Part shown: positions 1 through 6,315 of the stretch, piece after piece
Layout of the letters: each line of letters starts with the position of its first letter
Position numbering within the stretch: the stretch's first letter is position 1
From: a virus
Strand: one strand, 5' to 3'
IMG/VR virus record: IMGVR_UViG_3300041809_000302
Span: 1-56,197 of that record
DNA length: 56,197 nt
Position numbers and translations under genes: made by a program
The notes under the pieces: model-generated
What the model was told of the DNA's origin: nothing
What the model saw: only the letters and a program-made list of their open reading frames with translations
Databases searched by the model: none

Positions 1-180
1 CCCGGACCCGAACCCGTACCCGGACCCGGACCCGTACCCGGACCCGGACCCGTACCCGGACCCGTCCCCGTACCCGGACTCGAACCCGTCCCCGTACCCG
101 GACCCGAACCCGTACCCGGACTCGAACCCGTCCCCGTACCCGGACCCGAACCCGGACCCGAACCCGTACCCGGACTCGAA
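1..180. repeat. Coding minisatellite, left window end
   Basis: On the minus strand this is an array of hexamers GGG-NNC, where NNC is TCC, TAC, TTC or GAC, with occasional TTCGAG. Glycine is always GGG, and variation is confined to the first two bases of the other codon. Bases 1-15 are identical to bases 56183-56197. The array makes assembly length unreliable here. Confidence 0.95.
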
Positions 181-222
181 CAAATTCTGTGGTACTTCAC
201 CGTAGATTACGTGACTTTCCAT
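1..222 (-). CDS. Gly-rich repeat protein, N-terminal part (gene crosses the window ends)
   Basis: The minus-strand ATG at 222-220 has a perfect Shine-Dalgarno AGGAGGA five bases upstream. The product starts MESHVIYGEVPQNLFESGYG and then becomes a Gly-X array, where X is Ser, Tyr, Phe or Asp, with a few Phe-Glu units. It has no stop and exits at base 1 exactly on a codon boundary (74 codons). The right end of the window carries the same repeat in the same frame, followed by a folded C-terminal domain (55691-56197). I read the two as one gene of about 237 residues if the 15-base terminal overlap is merged; the true repeat number is unknown. It is the last gene before the 55.7-kb region of the leftward block. 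No function is known to me beyond a recurring phage protein type of Gly-repeat plus C-terminal domain. Confidence 0.8.
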   Translation of the reverse strand, partial: MESHVIYGEVPQNLFESGYGFGSGFGSGYGDGFESGYGFGSGYGDGFESGYGDGSGYGSGSGYGSGSGYGFGSG

Positions 223-264
223 GTGACTCCTCCTAGCGCGAATTGGGAAAAGGTATGCATAGTT

Positions 265-555
265 TTACGCCCAGAAACCTGCTTCCCACTTCTCAGAAGC
301 CGCCGGGGTTACGGTAATTACCGCTGTGACTTTATTCAACGTGATGCTAGGCACGGCAGGGCCAATCTTGCAATCTTTTGATGGCCCAGTTGCAGCCAGC
401 CCCATGAATCCCTTCACGTCGGCTGACCAGTAAACACAGTTCCGCGCTCGCTTGATTGTTATGGAGCCATTCACGGGCGGCTCGCTCATGTACCCGAAAA
501 ATACGCCTCGAAACTCGGTTGTCACCATTACGGCCTGGTCTGTTTTTTTGGTCAT
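265..555 (-). CDS. Small conserved phage protein, DUF6948-like
   Basis: 96 residues, starting MTKKTDQAVMVTTEFRGVFF. The core pattern of FRGVFFGY, then ARNCVYWSADVKGFMGLA, then a GP-C-IGP-VP motif matches, from memory, a small family seen in many phages and prophages and annotated DUF6948. Its function is unknown. The start ATG at 555 follows AAGGAGATCAGGT, a good ribosome site. It lies between the 71-aa gene and the Gly-rich gene in the leftward block. The family assignment is recall, not a search. Confidence 0.8.
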   Translation of the reverse strand: MTKKTDQAVMVTTEFRGVFFGYMSEPPVNGSITIKRARNCVYWSADVKGFMGLAATGPSKDCKIGPAVPSITLNKVTAVITVTPAASEKWEAGFWA

Positions 556-583
556 ACCTGATCTCCTTCGTCAATCTTAATTT

Positions 584-799
584 TTACCAAAGCAACCCAC
601 GAATCCCTTGCGGGATGGAATTAAGCAGTCCGCCTCGCTTCTGGTGCAGTTTGCAGATGCGGTGCCCGTTTACCAGTTCCCCGGCATTTTGGCAACGAAT
701 CGGATGTTTCAAGTAGTACGGCATCTTCATCACCTCACAGCGCACGTCAGGCTCAAGTGTGCGGTCAATCACGTAGCTGAGATACCGTTTCCTGCTCAT
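584..799 (-). CDS. Hypothetical small protein with two Cys and a basic tail
   Basis: 71 residues with the central segment PYYLKHPIRCQNAGELVNGH and then CKLHQKRGG. The Cys/His spacing could bind a metal, but this is weak. The start ATG shares one base with the ERF stop codon (TAATG), which suggests translational coupling to erf. An internal ATG (MKMPYY) is an alternative start. I do not recognise a family. Confidence 0.55.
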   Translation of the reverse strand: MSRKRYLSYVIDRTLEPDVRCEVMKMPYYLKHPIRCQNAGELVNGHRICKLHQKRGGLLNSIPQGIRGLLW

Positions 800-1917
800 T
801 AGGAGCTCGCTGGTGGCGTCATTACCGCATCATAATCAAGCACCGGTTGGTTGTTTTTGTATCGAATACCGGAAATCTCCTCAATCCCTGCCAGTTTTGG
901 GTACTTCGGGTCTGGCTGAATGTTGAAGATGCACAATTTTGTCCGAACATTTTCCTTCGCCAAGACTTCGTTTACTTTCGCGTCAAAGCTGTAAATGTCG
1001 TAATTCTTAGGGTGGTTGTCGTCAAAAATCTCCAAAATTGCATAGGTTCCCTTCTTCGGAGGTCTTTGCTGTTTCCAAACCAGTTCGTTTACCCGGCAGG
1101 CAATACGTTCGTGTGGTTTTGCGGCCTCTGGGTCGGGAATGAGCTTAGAAGCGCCTTGTACCCCTGTTTCCGGCCCCGCAATGGCCGCTTTAACGGAGGT
1201 TTCGAGCGTCTGTTGTAGAGGTTCCTTACTGGCAGCCCACTTGACCAACTCTCCTAGCTCGTCTCGCGTCAGATCAGCAGGCGCTCCGGCGCTCCAACGA
1301 GTCCTCAAGATGGTTGCCAGTTGCTCGGGAGTTTTCCCCGATCTCTTAAACATCGCATCGAATGCAGCGATTAGATTAGCCGGAGCCTTACCGCCGGATT
1401 TCTCGGCAAAAGCGCCTTCAGCTTCGGCTATGTCCTTTGGTTTTTTCCCTGATGCTGCATTGCCGTCATCGTCGTCGTCTCCAGCAACGTTCAGAACTCC
1501 TTGATAAGAGTAGCGTTTGGCGTAAGTGATGGCTGAGCCGGCCCCTTGGGCGTCGGCCTTGGCGATCGGCAGCGTCAAGTCGCCTTCCATCCATTCCCCG
1601 GAACTGTGGGCAATCATCGTAGTGGCGCCTGCTCTGGTGCCGTTCATTAGGGGGAATTGGGTAACGATCAGGCCATTCTTTGCCAAGTACGGCCGCGTGG
1701 CCTTAATCAGTGCTGCCAAGTCAGCGTACTTGCTCTTATAGAACGGGTTGGTAGTGTCTTTCGAGATTTCCTCGAACTCGCTGCTAGCTTTGGCGAGAGC
1801 TTCCGCCAGTTTCGCAATGCTTGCACTTCTGCGTACTGGGCTAGTGTTAGGATTTTCAATGACGTACGCACTTTCGTACTTGTTGCTCACGTCGTTTCCT
1901 TCGTATTCGTCAGACAT
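799..1917 (-). CDS. erf: ERF-family single-strand annealing protein
   Basis: 372 residues. The N-terminal region (about 30-165) has the ERF pattern: EISKDTTNPFYKSKYADLAA, then HSSGEWMEGDL, then AQGAGSAITYAKRYSYQG, followed by a run of Asp (GDDDDDG). ERF proteins are phage recombinases that anneal complementary single strands. A middle helical region (about 180-250) resembles the usual C-terminal extension. The last 120 residues (about 265-372) form an extra domain rich in beta prediction (GTYAILEIFDD, IYSFDAKVNEVL) that could be an OB-like DNA-binding fold; that part is inference. It is coupled to the 71-aa gene downstream. It would be the agent for any recombination between repeats in this genome. 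Confidence 0.9.
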   Translation of the reverse strand: MSDEYEGNDVSNKYESAYVIENPNTSPVRRSASIAKLAEALAKASSEFEEISKDTTNPFYKSKYADLAALIKATRPYLAKNGLIVTQFPLMNGTRAGATTMIAHSSGEWMEGDLTLPIAKADAQGAGSAITYAKRYSYQGVLNVAGDDDDDGNAASGKKPKDIAEAEGAFAEKSGGKAPANLIAAFDAMFKRSGKTPEQLATILRTRWSAGAPADLTRDELGELVKWAASKEPLQQTLETSVKAAIAGPETGVQGASKLIPDPEAAKPHERIACRVNELVWKQQRPPKKGTYAILEIFDDNHPKNYDIYSFDAKVNEVLAKENVRTKLCIFNIQPDPKYPKLAGIEEISGIRYKNNQPVLDYDAVMTPPASS

Positions 1918-1938
1918 TGTTTCCTTCGCTTTTCTCCG

Positions 1939-2193
1939 CTACTCGCACGGGTGGTAATGGTATTTGTACTCAAAGTCTGTGAAAGTTCCCCGACAGATGG
2001 AGCAATCGTTACGTTTGGCAAAAAACTGCTCGAAATCTTTTTTCGCTTCGGATTCGGCAAATGTTCGGGAATGCCCTTTATATTCAAGTATTTGCTGCAT
2101 TTCCTTGATGGTCATTGTTCGCAGGTGTGGACATCGCTCCAAGACTGCCCAGCGTTCCCGATCACTCATTTCATCGTCAAATGGCATTTCCAA
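1939..2193 (-). CDS. Hypothetical small protein with C-terminal Cys/His cluster
   Basis: 84 residues. The charged helical N-terminus (MPFDDEMSDRERWAVLERCP) is followed by a C-terminal CSICRGTF and HYHPCE that could hold a zinc ion (Cys-x2-Cys, His, Cys). It overlaps the NinG-like gene upstream by 17 bases, typical of tight early phage operons. No family recognised. It could serve as an accessory to recombination given its neighbours, but that is only context. Confidence 0.65.
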   Translation of the reverse strand: MEMPFDDEMSDRERWAVLERCPHLRTMTIKEMQQILEYKGHSRTFAESEAKKDFEQFFAKRNDCSICRGTFTDFEYKYHYHPCE

Positions 2194-2539
2194 TCCTCAT
2201 TCCAATCAGAAGTTCCTTCAAATCGACTGTGATCTTCATGCGCCGTACTTCCAGCAAATGCTTTGCTCGCTCAGGGAACTTATCCTCAAACCAGCCCACA
2301 GCCTCCAGCGGATGTTTATGCCAAAAAAGATGGCAACCGGCACAGCCGCAGAACGAATTGTCCATGTCCCAGCGCAGCGACAAAATGCCTCGTGTGATGA
2401 CGTGGCACCATTGCAGATGCGAGGTACTGCCGCAGCGAATACATTTGTAGCCGTCGCGCTCAAACGTTCGTTCCCGAGCGAGCGCATCTAGTTCTTTTAT
2501 CAGGACGTTACGCGCCTTAACTTTGGATGATTGCTTCAT
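2177..2539 (-). CDS. NinG/Rap-like HNH-type recombination protein
   Basis: 120 residues. Zinc and HNH-like signature: CIRCGSTSHLQWCHVITRG, then LRWDMDNSFCGCAGCHLFWH, followed by WFEDKFPERAKHLLE. This order (Cys pair, HH-like 'WCHV', 'D-N--C--C') is that of lambda NinG/Rap and related HNH endonucleases, which act on recombination intermediates. The basic N-terminus (MKQSSKVKARNVLIKELDAL) may contact DNA. It lies two genes upstream of erf in the same block, consistent with a recombination module. NinG versus generic HNH nuclease cannot be settled by eye. Confidence 0.75.
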   Translation of the reverse strand: MKQSSKVKARNVLIKELDALARERTFERDGYKCIRCGSTSHLQWCHVITRGILSLRWDMDNSFCGCAGCHLFWHKHPLEAVGWFEDKFPERAKHLLEVRRMKITVDLKELLIGMRIGNAI

Positions 2540-2547
2540 ATCAAACC

Positions 2548-2712
2548 TTACTTAAGTAGCCACACAAACAAGTGAACCACTGCCCACCAGAAAGCGGAAA
2601 AGACAAGCAGCGATCCGGTGATTCCCACCCACTTCCAGGCGCGGTTAAACTCCACCCGCTCTCGGGGTTCAATCTCAATTACTTTGACTCTCGTTACCCA
2701 AGTGAGCGACAT
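2548..2712 (-). CDS. 54-aa single-pass membrane protein
   Basis: The minus-strand ATG at 2712 has GGAGAA six bases upstream. It encodes MSLTWVTRVKVIEIEPRERV, then a single hydrophobic helix (VGITGSLLVFSAFWWAVV, then HLFVWLLK) and a stop at 2548. It fills the gap between the Ala-rich gene and the NinG-like gene on the same strand. Too short for routine gene callers. Function unknown; small early membrane proteins in phages often affect host physiology or exclusion. Confidence 0.7.
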   Translation of the reverse strand: MSLTWVTRVKVIEIEPRERVEFNRAWKWVGITGSLLVFSAFWWAVVHLFVWLLK

Positions 2713-2754
2713 ATCAGTTCTCCAATTCTTCCGTTTGGCTTACGCAGATGTAAT

Positions 2755-3423
2755 TTATTGCTCCCTAGTCGGGATTTGGCCCCAGTCCTCGGTTACTTCA
2801 TCGTTGAGATAGGCAGCCAGGCGCTCGGTCTGCCACTTTTGTTCTGCCTCCGCATCCACCGCCGCCTCCCCGTAATCCGTCGCCGCCGCCCGCGCCGCCG
2901 CCTCCACCGCCGTCGCCGCCGCCCACGCCGCCTCCTCTGCCGTCGCCGCCGCCCGCGCCGCCGCCTCCATCGCCTTCGCCGCCGCCCGCGCCGCGGCCTC
3001 TACCAGCGCGGCCTCCACCGCCTTCGCCGCCGCCCGCGCCGCCGCCTCCACCGCCGCCGACCGCGCCCGTGACGCCGCCTCCACCGCCGCCTCCACCGCC
3101 GCCGCCGTTATTTGACCGCGAGCGTATGCGCGAGCAGCTTTGATAGCTTCTGCGGGGCGCGTATTCTTGGGATAGTATTTCAGCCAAATGTGCTGCACGT
3201 GCTCAGCACAATCGGCGACAAACAATCTGCAAATCTTGTCGCCGCCATCGACTGCATGATCCATCGCCCACAGGCAATCATCTAGGCCGTTCGTTGCCAA
3301 GATTCGTGCCAAAGGTAGGTTTGTTGACATGCCAAAGCTCTTTCCGACAGCTTTTCGTAGGTGCTTGTAACGGTCCACGCAAGCGCCTGCATCCTTCAGT
3401 TTTTGTAATGTAGTAGTGAGCAT
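2755..3423 (-). CDS. Ala-rich repeat protein, 'putative immunity protein' (Imm-5-like) type
   Basis: 222 residues from ATG 3423, which I prefer to GTG 3426 because the site GAGGAGG sits four bases from the ATG but only one from the GTG. The folded N-terminal half (about 1-110) contains NGLDDCLWAMDHAVDGGDKI, CRLFVADCAEHV and RPAEAIKAARAYARG, typical of proteins annotated as Imm-5-like putative immunity proteins. The second half is an Ala-rich helical repeat (AAVEAAARAAAKA units) encoded by GCC/GCG runs, ending in a charged tail. The start overlaps the upstream stop (TGATG). Role in the phage unknown; the immunity label is historical. Confidence 0.75.
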   Translation of the reverse strand: MLTTTLQKLKDAGACVDRYKHLRKAVGKSFGMSTNLPLARILATNGLDDCLWAMDHAVDGGDKICRLFVADCAEHVQHIWLKYYPKNTRPAEAIKAARAYARGQITAAAVEAAVEAASRARSAAVEAAARAAAKAVEAALVEAAARAAAKAMEAAARAAATAEEAAWAAATAVEAAARAAATDYGEAAVDAEAEQKWQTERLAAYLNDEVTEDWGQIPTREQ

Positions 3424-3821
3424 CACGCCTCCTCAAAACCGGTGCTTTCTTCTCCCAGCATCGTATTCCAGCAGTCTTTATCCCAACAGTCCTTATCATT
3501 GACAACCGCATCCAGATCGGCGCTGCTGGGTTTGCCTTCTGCCCTTGACACCGCAGCCTCAGCCGCAGCAATGTTCCGGTCTAAGTAGCCAGAAAGTCCG
3601 CGTACCGCTTCTTCTGCCGCCGGCACTAGCTTAATTACCCGCATATCTCCGGTATCTTTCTCGTCTCTGGTGGCATCTGACAGCCCATACAAGGCGCCCT
3701 TATACCCTAGATGTATTTCCCAACCACGGAATATTCCCTTCGAGTCGGACGATTCGCTGACCACCCCCAGAATCGTCAGTCCCTTGCAGCCGATCGTGTA
3801 AAATTCACCTTTTTGCATCAT
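3423..3821 (-). CDS. Hypothetical protein, 132 aa
   Basis: Starts MMQKGEFYTIGCKGLTILGV, preceded by AAGGAG seven bases upstream. The N-terminal half looks like a small beta barrel (GCKGLTILGVV, WEIHLGYKGALYG). The C-terminal half is helical and acidic (AAAEAAVSRAEGKPSSADLD) and ends in a Cys-Trp repeat (DKDCWDKDCWNTM). No family recognised. Translation is coupled to the Ala-rich gene through TGATG. Confidence 0.65.
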   Translation of the reverse strand: MMQKGEFYTIGCKGLTILGVVSESSDSKGIFRGWEIHLGYKGALYGLSDATRDEKDTGDMRVIKLVPAAEEAVRGLSGYLDRNIAAAEAAVSRAEGKPSSADLDAVVNDKDCWDKDCWNTMLGEESTGFEEA

Positions 3822-3894
3822 ATTGGCTCTCCTTCGGTCACTTTGAATGCTTCCTGAACCAGAGTATTAAACTGATCTTCATTCTCACGTTTTC

Positions 3895-4245
3895 CTAACT
3901 GTTCAGATAATGCCAGTCGTTGCCATAGGTTGCGAGATGATAGCGTGTGTATTCAGGTGCAAATTTGCGCCCCGTTTCCGTGATGTGCGAACTGATGCGA
4001 CTGTGGAGTGCATCTAAGAAATCCCGCTGCCATCGGCGTGCCTCGAGAGTTTGATTGCCAGTCCTGATAGCCTCGAGACGAGGCCTAATCCAAGCAATGT
4101 AGCTATGCCGTGCTTCGGTCGGTACATCGGCGTGCGAGAATGCCTTGTGCTGCGCGTGCCATCGTGAGTTATCAGCGCGGCATTCTGGACAGTTATTGTG
4201 ACTCATCCGCGAGTCAATGTGCTGCTGATGTTCTGACGTTCGCAT
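3895..4245 (-). CDS. Hypothetical protein, 116 aa, Cys/His-rich N-terminus
   Basis: Start ATG 4245 has GAGGAG upstream with a six-base spacer. The segment SHNNCPECRADNSRWHAQH carries a CPEC pair with nearby His and may bind zinc. The rest is helical (RPRLEAIRTGNQTLEARRWQ). A 73-base gap follows. In it a frame reads well up to the next gene's ATG, but it has no usable start codon, so I do not call it. Function unknown. Confidence 0.55.
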   Translation of the reverse strand: MRTSEHQQHIDSRMSHNNCPECRADNSRWHAQHKAFSHADVPTEARHSYIAWIRPRLEAIRTGNQTLEARRWQRDFLDALHSRISSHITETGRKFAPEYTRYHLATYGNDWHYLNS

Positions 4246-4291
4246 ACTGTGCTCCTCGTCTCAGCAGTAGGATGCCAGCCGAATCCTCGCT

Positions 4292-4510
4292 TTATAGTAA
4301 GTGTATTCCCGCGTGCATTCTGACCAGAAAGTTCATGTAGGCCATGATCAGAACCTGTTCAAGTGTGAGAGCGCATCGCGTTGTCTTGATTCGCCACATA
4401 ACGGCCTCATCAGTGACCGCTCTTACGGTCAGACACGCACGATACGTTGTGCGTGTTTCGGCCTTACGCTTTGGCTTGCGAGGCTGACGGCGGTAAGGCC
4501 GAATCCTCAA
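4292..4510 (-). CDS. Doubtful basic ORF, up to 72 aa
   Basis: Open from a TTG at 4510, it would overlap the end of the upstream gene by 46 bases. A shorter form from an internal ATG (MWRIKTTRCALTLEQVLIMA) is about 34 residues. Arg-rich at the start, hydrophobic at the end. No convincing ribosome site. I list it because it would otherwise leave a 218-base gap in a tightly packed block. Confidence 0.25.
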   Translation of the reverse strand: MRIRPYRRQPRKPKRKAETRTTYRACLTVRAVTDEAVMWRIKTTRCALTLEQVLIMAYMNFLVRMHAGIHLL

Positions 4511-5060
4511 CTAATGTGTCATCCGATACGCGATAGACTGGATACGGTGCTTTCTCGTCTTCAAACCAATCACCGTCTAGGCAATAGGTTTTTGGACCGT
4601 CTGCACACGGATGATTGATGTTTCCCGCACCAGGAGCACACGGAGAACAGAACTGTGCGTGAGTGTAGTACGGTGATTTCGTAATGAATATCTCGGTGTT
4701 GTCGAACGCGGAGGATAGCTCGTATCCGTCCTTGTTGTAGCTCATGCCAAGCATTTCCTCGCTATACACGTCACTGGAATCAAGCAGTAGTTTGCAATCA
4801 ACACAGACGAAATCATCGCATCCGTGTCCCATGTAGCTTTCCAGTTCCATTTCTCGCCATCCGTCTGGCAGTTCATCGGTGACTGTGTTGCCACATTTCG
4901 GACACGTGGGCTTACCATAGTCTTCGTCAAACGAACCATCGTAAACACAGTCAAGGTTGAGAGAATTGATGGATACCACGCCATAGCGAATGCCAGTCTT
5001 CTGGTCAACGTTCGACTGGCCTAATCCGTAGTCAATGCCTTTGTAGCTAGTCTGTGTCAT
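4464..5060 (-). CDS. Conserved phage protein with zinc-ribbon motifs; first gene of the leftward block
   Basis: 198 residues. It starts MTQTSYKGIDYGLGQSNVDQ and continues TGIRYGVV, an N-terminus I recall from many phage hypothetical proteins that share 'YKGIDYG-G--N-D--TGIRYGVI'. It contains CPKC and CVDC pairs (zinc ribbon) and a later CSPC and CADG segment. The C-terminus CLDGDWFEDEKAPYPVYRV also recurs in this group. The start ATG has GAGG six bases upstream. A near-consensus promoter lies directly upstream on the same strand (5093-5121), making this the leading early gene. Molecular function is unknown. Confidence 0.8.
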   Translation of the reverse strand: MTQTSYKGIDYGLGQSNVDQKTGIRYGVVSINSLNLDCVYDGSFDEDYGKPTCPKCGNTVTDELPDGWREMELESYMGHGCDDFVCVDCKLLLDSSDVYSEEMLGMSYNKDGYELSSAFDNTEIFITKSPYYTHAQFCSPCAPGAGNINHPCADGPKTYCLDGDWFEDEKAPYPVYRVSDDTLVEDSALPPSASQAKA

Positions 5061-5092
5061 ATTCAGCCTCGCAGATTGAATTTACTGTGAGG

Positions 5093-5121
5093 ATTATGGC
5101 ATACATACCAAAACCTGTCAA
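5093..5121 (-). promoter_or_regulatory. Leftward sigma70 promoter
   Basis: Read on the minus strand: -35 TTGACA (plus 5121-5116), 17-base spacer, -10 CATAAT (plus 5098-5093). The predicted start is near 5086, giving a leader of about 26 bases before ATG 5060. This is the only strong leftward promoter I see and would drive the whole minus-strand block across the ring. Confidence 0.75.
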
Positions 5122-5153
5122 GCAAATTCGGTTGACAAACCAAAATTATTTTG
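5116..5153. promoter_or_regulatory. Possible operators in the divergent control region
   Basis: The two outward-facing -35 boxes form an inverted repeat, TGTCAA-N10-TTGACA (5116-5137). A perfect 13-base palindrome CAAAATTATTTTG (5141-5153) sits inside the spacer of the rightward promoter. A direct repeat ACCAAAA occurs at 5107-5113 and 5139-5145, about three helical turns apart. These could be binding sites for a switch protein; no protein is shown to bind them. Confidence 0.45.
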
Positions 5154-5160
5154 CTATGCT
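5132..5160 (+). promoter_or_regulatory. Rightward sigma70 promoter
   Basis: -35 TTGACA (5132-5137), 17-base spacer, -10 TATGCT (5155-5160). The expected transcription start falls at about 5167, the first base of the GTG that starts the next gene, so the first message may be leaderless. Confidence 0.75.
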
Positions 5161-5166
5161 CAGTAT

Positions 5167-5598
5167 GTGATTGAGAAGATTGGCAATCAAACGATTGGCA
5201 GGTATCAGTGTTCATGCGGACATGTAATGAGTTCTCGCAATTTCCCCGTGCGCTGCTCAAGATGCAGGCATGGAGCTGATTACGTCAAAGGCACAACAAA
5301 ACGTGGCCCAAAGCCTAAACTAGACTCAAAGCGTTCTCCTAAGCCTTCAGAACAGCCGCAAACAGCATTCATGACACTCGGTGAACTAAAACAGAAACTA
5401 GCTCTCGACAAGCTTCAGGAGACTGGCATTGGCTTTGTCTCTCCGAAAACTTATGACGACATCGCGGTTATATGCACGCCCGAGCAGCTGGTGGCAGCAA
5501 CGGCATGGCCGCCTGAGATTTGTTTCCACGGTATTCGGTTAATCAAAAATCCGTTCATTCCAGACGGAGAAATTTATCCGTTTGAAAAATGGGACTAA
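5167..5598 (+). CDS. Zinc-ribbon protein, first rightward early gene (candidate regulator)
   Basis: 143 residues from GTG 5167: MIEKIGNQTIGRYQCSCGHV. An N-terminal Cys-x-Cys followed by CSRC (residues about 15-35) forms a probable zinc ribbon. It is followed by a basic linker (TTKRGPKPKLDSKRSPKP) and a C-terminal alpha/beta domain. The next in-frame ATG would cut the first Cys pair, so the upstream GTG is preferred. There is no ribosome site; the promoter -10 ends six bases before the GTG. The position at the divergent switch and the basic linker suggest DNA or RNA binding, but the family is unknown to me. Confidence 0.65.
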   Translation: MIEKIGNQTIGRYQCSCGHVMSSRNFPVRCSRCRHGADYVKGTTKRGPKPKLDSKRSPKPSEQPQTAFMTLGELKQKLALDKLQETGIGFVSPKTYDDIAVICTPEQLVAATAWPPEICFHGIRLIKNPFIPDGEIYPFEKWD

Positions 5599-5619
5599 TG
5601 AGGGGGACTGGAGGAGAGC

Positions 5620-5934
5620 GTGAGCGAACTTAGAGGCTTGGACAATTGGATTACCGGTCATTACGGAGAAGATCAGTACCGTAACGATCCGCCTGAGATT
5701 GAAGACGAAGGATTGAGCGTTCTTCAGTCAGCGATGGATTACTTACAACCTCGTGCTGACGCTGACGAGGATGAACAGTTCGTCGGAGACTACGAGGCCT
5801 TTTCAATCTTGACAATTGCTTACAACGACATCCTTCAAGAATACACCTGTCACTTCTGCGGAAAGCCAATCGCTCGCCGGAAAGACAAGTTCTGTTCACA
5901 TGGTTGCTATCGCGCAGATCACGAGGGACTTTGA
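5620..5934 (+). CDS. Small acidic phage protein with C-terminal zinc finger
   Basis: 104 residues from GTG 5620, two bases after GGAGGAGA. The N-terminus (LRGLDNWITGHYGEDQY) resembles short phage proteins that begin with an 'LD-W-T' motif. The middle is acidic. The end, CHFCGKPIARRKDKFCSHGC, is a Cys4-type zinc finger. A role in regulation or in a DNA-bound complex is possible but not shown. Confidence 0.7.
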   Translation: MSELRGLDNWITGHYGEDQYRNDPPEIEDEGLSVLQSAMDYLQPRADADEDEQFVGDYEAFSILTIAYNDILQEYTCHFCGKPIARRKDKFCSHGCYRADHEGL

Positions 5935-6008
5935 ATCTAATCCTCACCCGCGACGGCTTAGAAGTGGATGGGATAAACGCACGAATGAAGGTTTTGCTGG
6001 ACAAAAAA

Positions 6009-6028
6009 GGCCGCTTATCGGAGCGGCC
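6009..6028. other. GC hairpin next to an A6 run (terminator-like on the minus strand)
   Basis: Perfect arms GGCCGC and GCGGCC around an 8-base loop. Read on the minus strand the hairpin is followed by TTTTTT, the form of a rho-independent terminator. No minus-strand gene lies upstream of it, so it may stop antisense transcription or act as an RNA structure in the plus message just ahead of ATG 6056. The stretch 5935-6055 holds no other confident feature. Confidence 0.4.
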
Positions 6029-6055
6029 CAAAACAAAGTCGAAAGGAAAGTTTAT

Positions 6056-6235
6056 ATGGCAAAGCATATCACGAAGTCTCTCGTTGCGAAACGAGAATAC
6101 TACGACGGAAGACTCTCCGCTATTCCCATCGAGGTACAGTTTTGGACAAAAGTCTTTCTGAACGAACCGAAGAAGATCATTACGAAAACGCTGAAGATTA
6201 GGGGAAAACATGACAAGAGCCGAGAGAGAATATGA
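6056..6235 (+). CDS. Basic hypothetical protein, 59 aa
   Basis: ATG 6056 is preceded by AAAGGAAAG. The product starts MAKHITKSLVAKREYYDGRL, is Lys/Arg-rich and ends KIRGKHDKSRERI. The frame is open further upstream, but the ribosome site supports this start. It overlaps the next small ORF by 26 bases. No family recognised. Confidence 0.55.
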   Translation: MAKHITKSLVAKREYYDGRLSAIPIEVQFWTKVFLNEPKKIITKTLKIRGKHDKSRERI

Positions 6236-6314
6236 GCGATCTATAGCGGAATCAGTTGAACGCCCCCGTCAGAATCAGTTTGAAAACAAGCAGCCCCTCG
6301 CGCTAAACTCCTAA
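6210..6314 (+). CDS. 34-aa hypothetical protein
   Basis: ATG 6210 follows AGGGG with a five-base spacer and lies inside the end of the preceding gene. It encodes MTRAEREYERSIAESVERPR and ends QPLALNS. Charged and probably helical. Size makes the call tentative. Confidence 0.4.
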   Translation: MTRAEREYERSIAESVERPRQNQFENKQPLALNS

Positions 6315-6315
6315 C

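Noticed and set aside
1-180. Terminal repeats as a CRISPR array or telomere
   Set aside because: Units are six bases with no spacers and read as an in-frame Gly-X protein with a good start on one side and a folded domain on the other.
2572-3072. Arg-rich plus-strand frame opposite the Ala-rich gene
   Set aside because: It is the mirror of a GCC/GCG coding repeat; the minus-strand frame has family-like sequence, a ribosome site and operon overlaps.
3822-3894. Short frame running into the 132-aa gene start
   Set aside because: Reads well (EDQFNTLVQEAFKV) but has no ATG, GTG or suitable TTG before it, and it overlaps the upstream gene.
5063-5260. Minus-strand frame across the divergent control region
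   Set aside because: It would run through both strong promoters and has no ribosome site; the region is better explained as regulatory.
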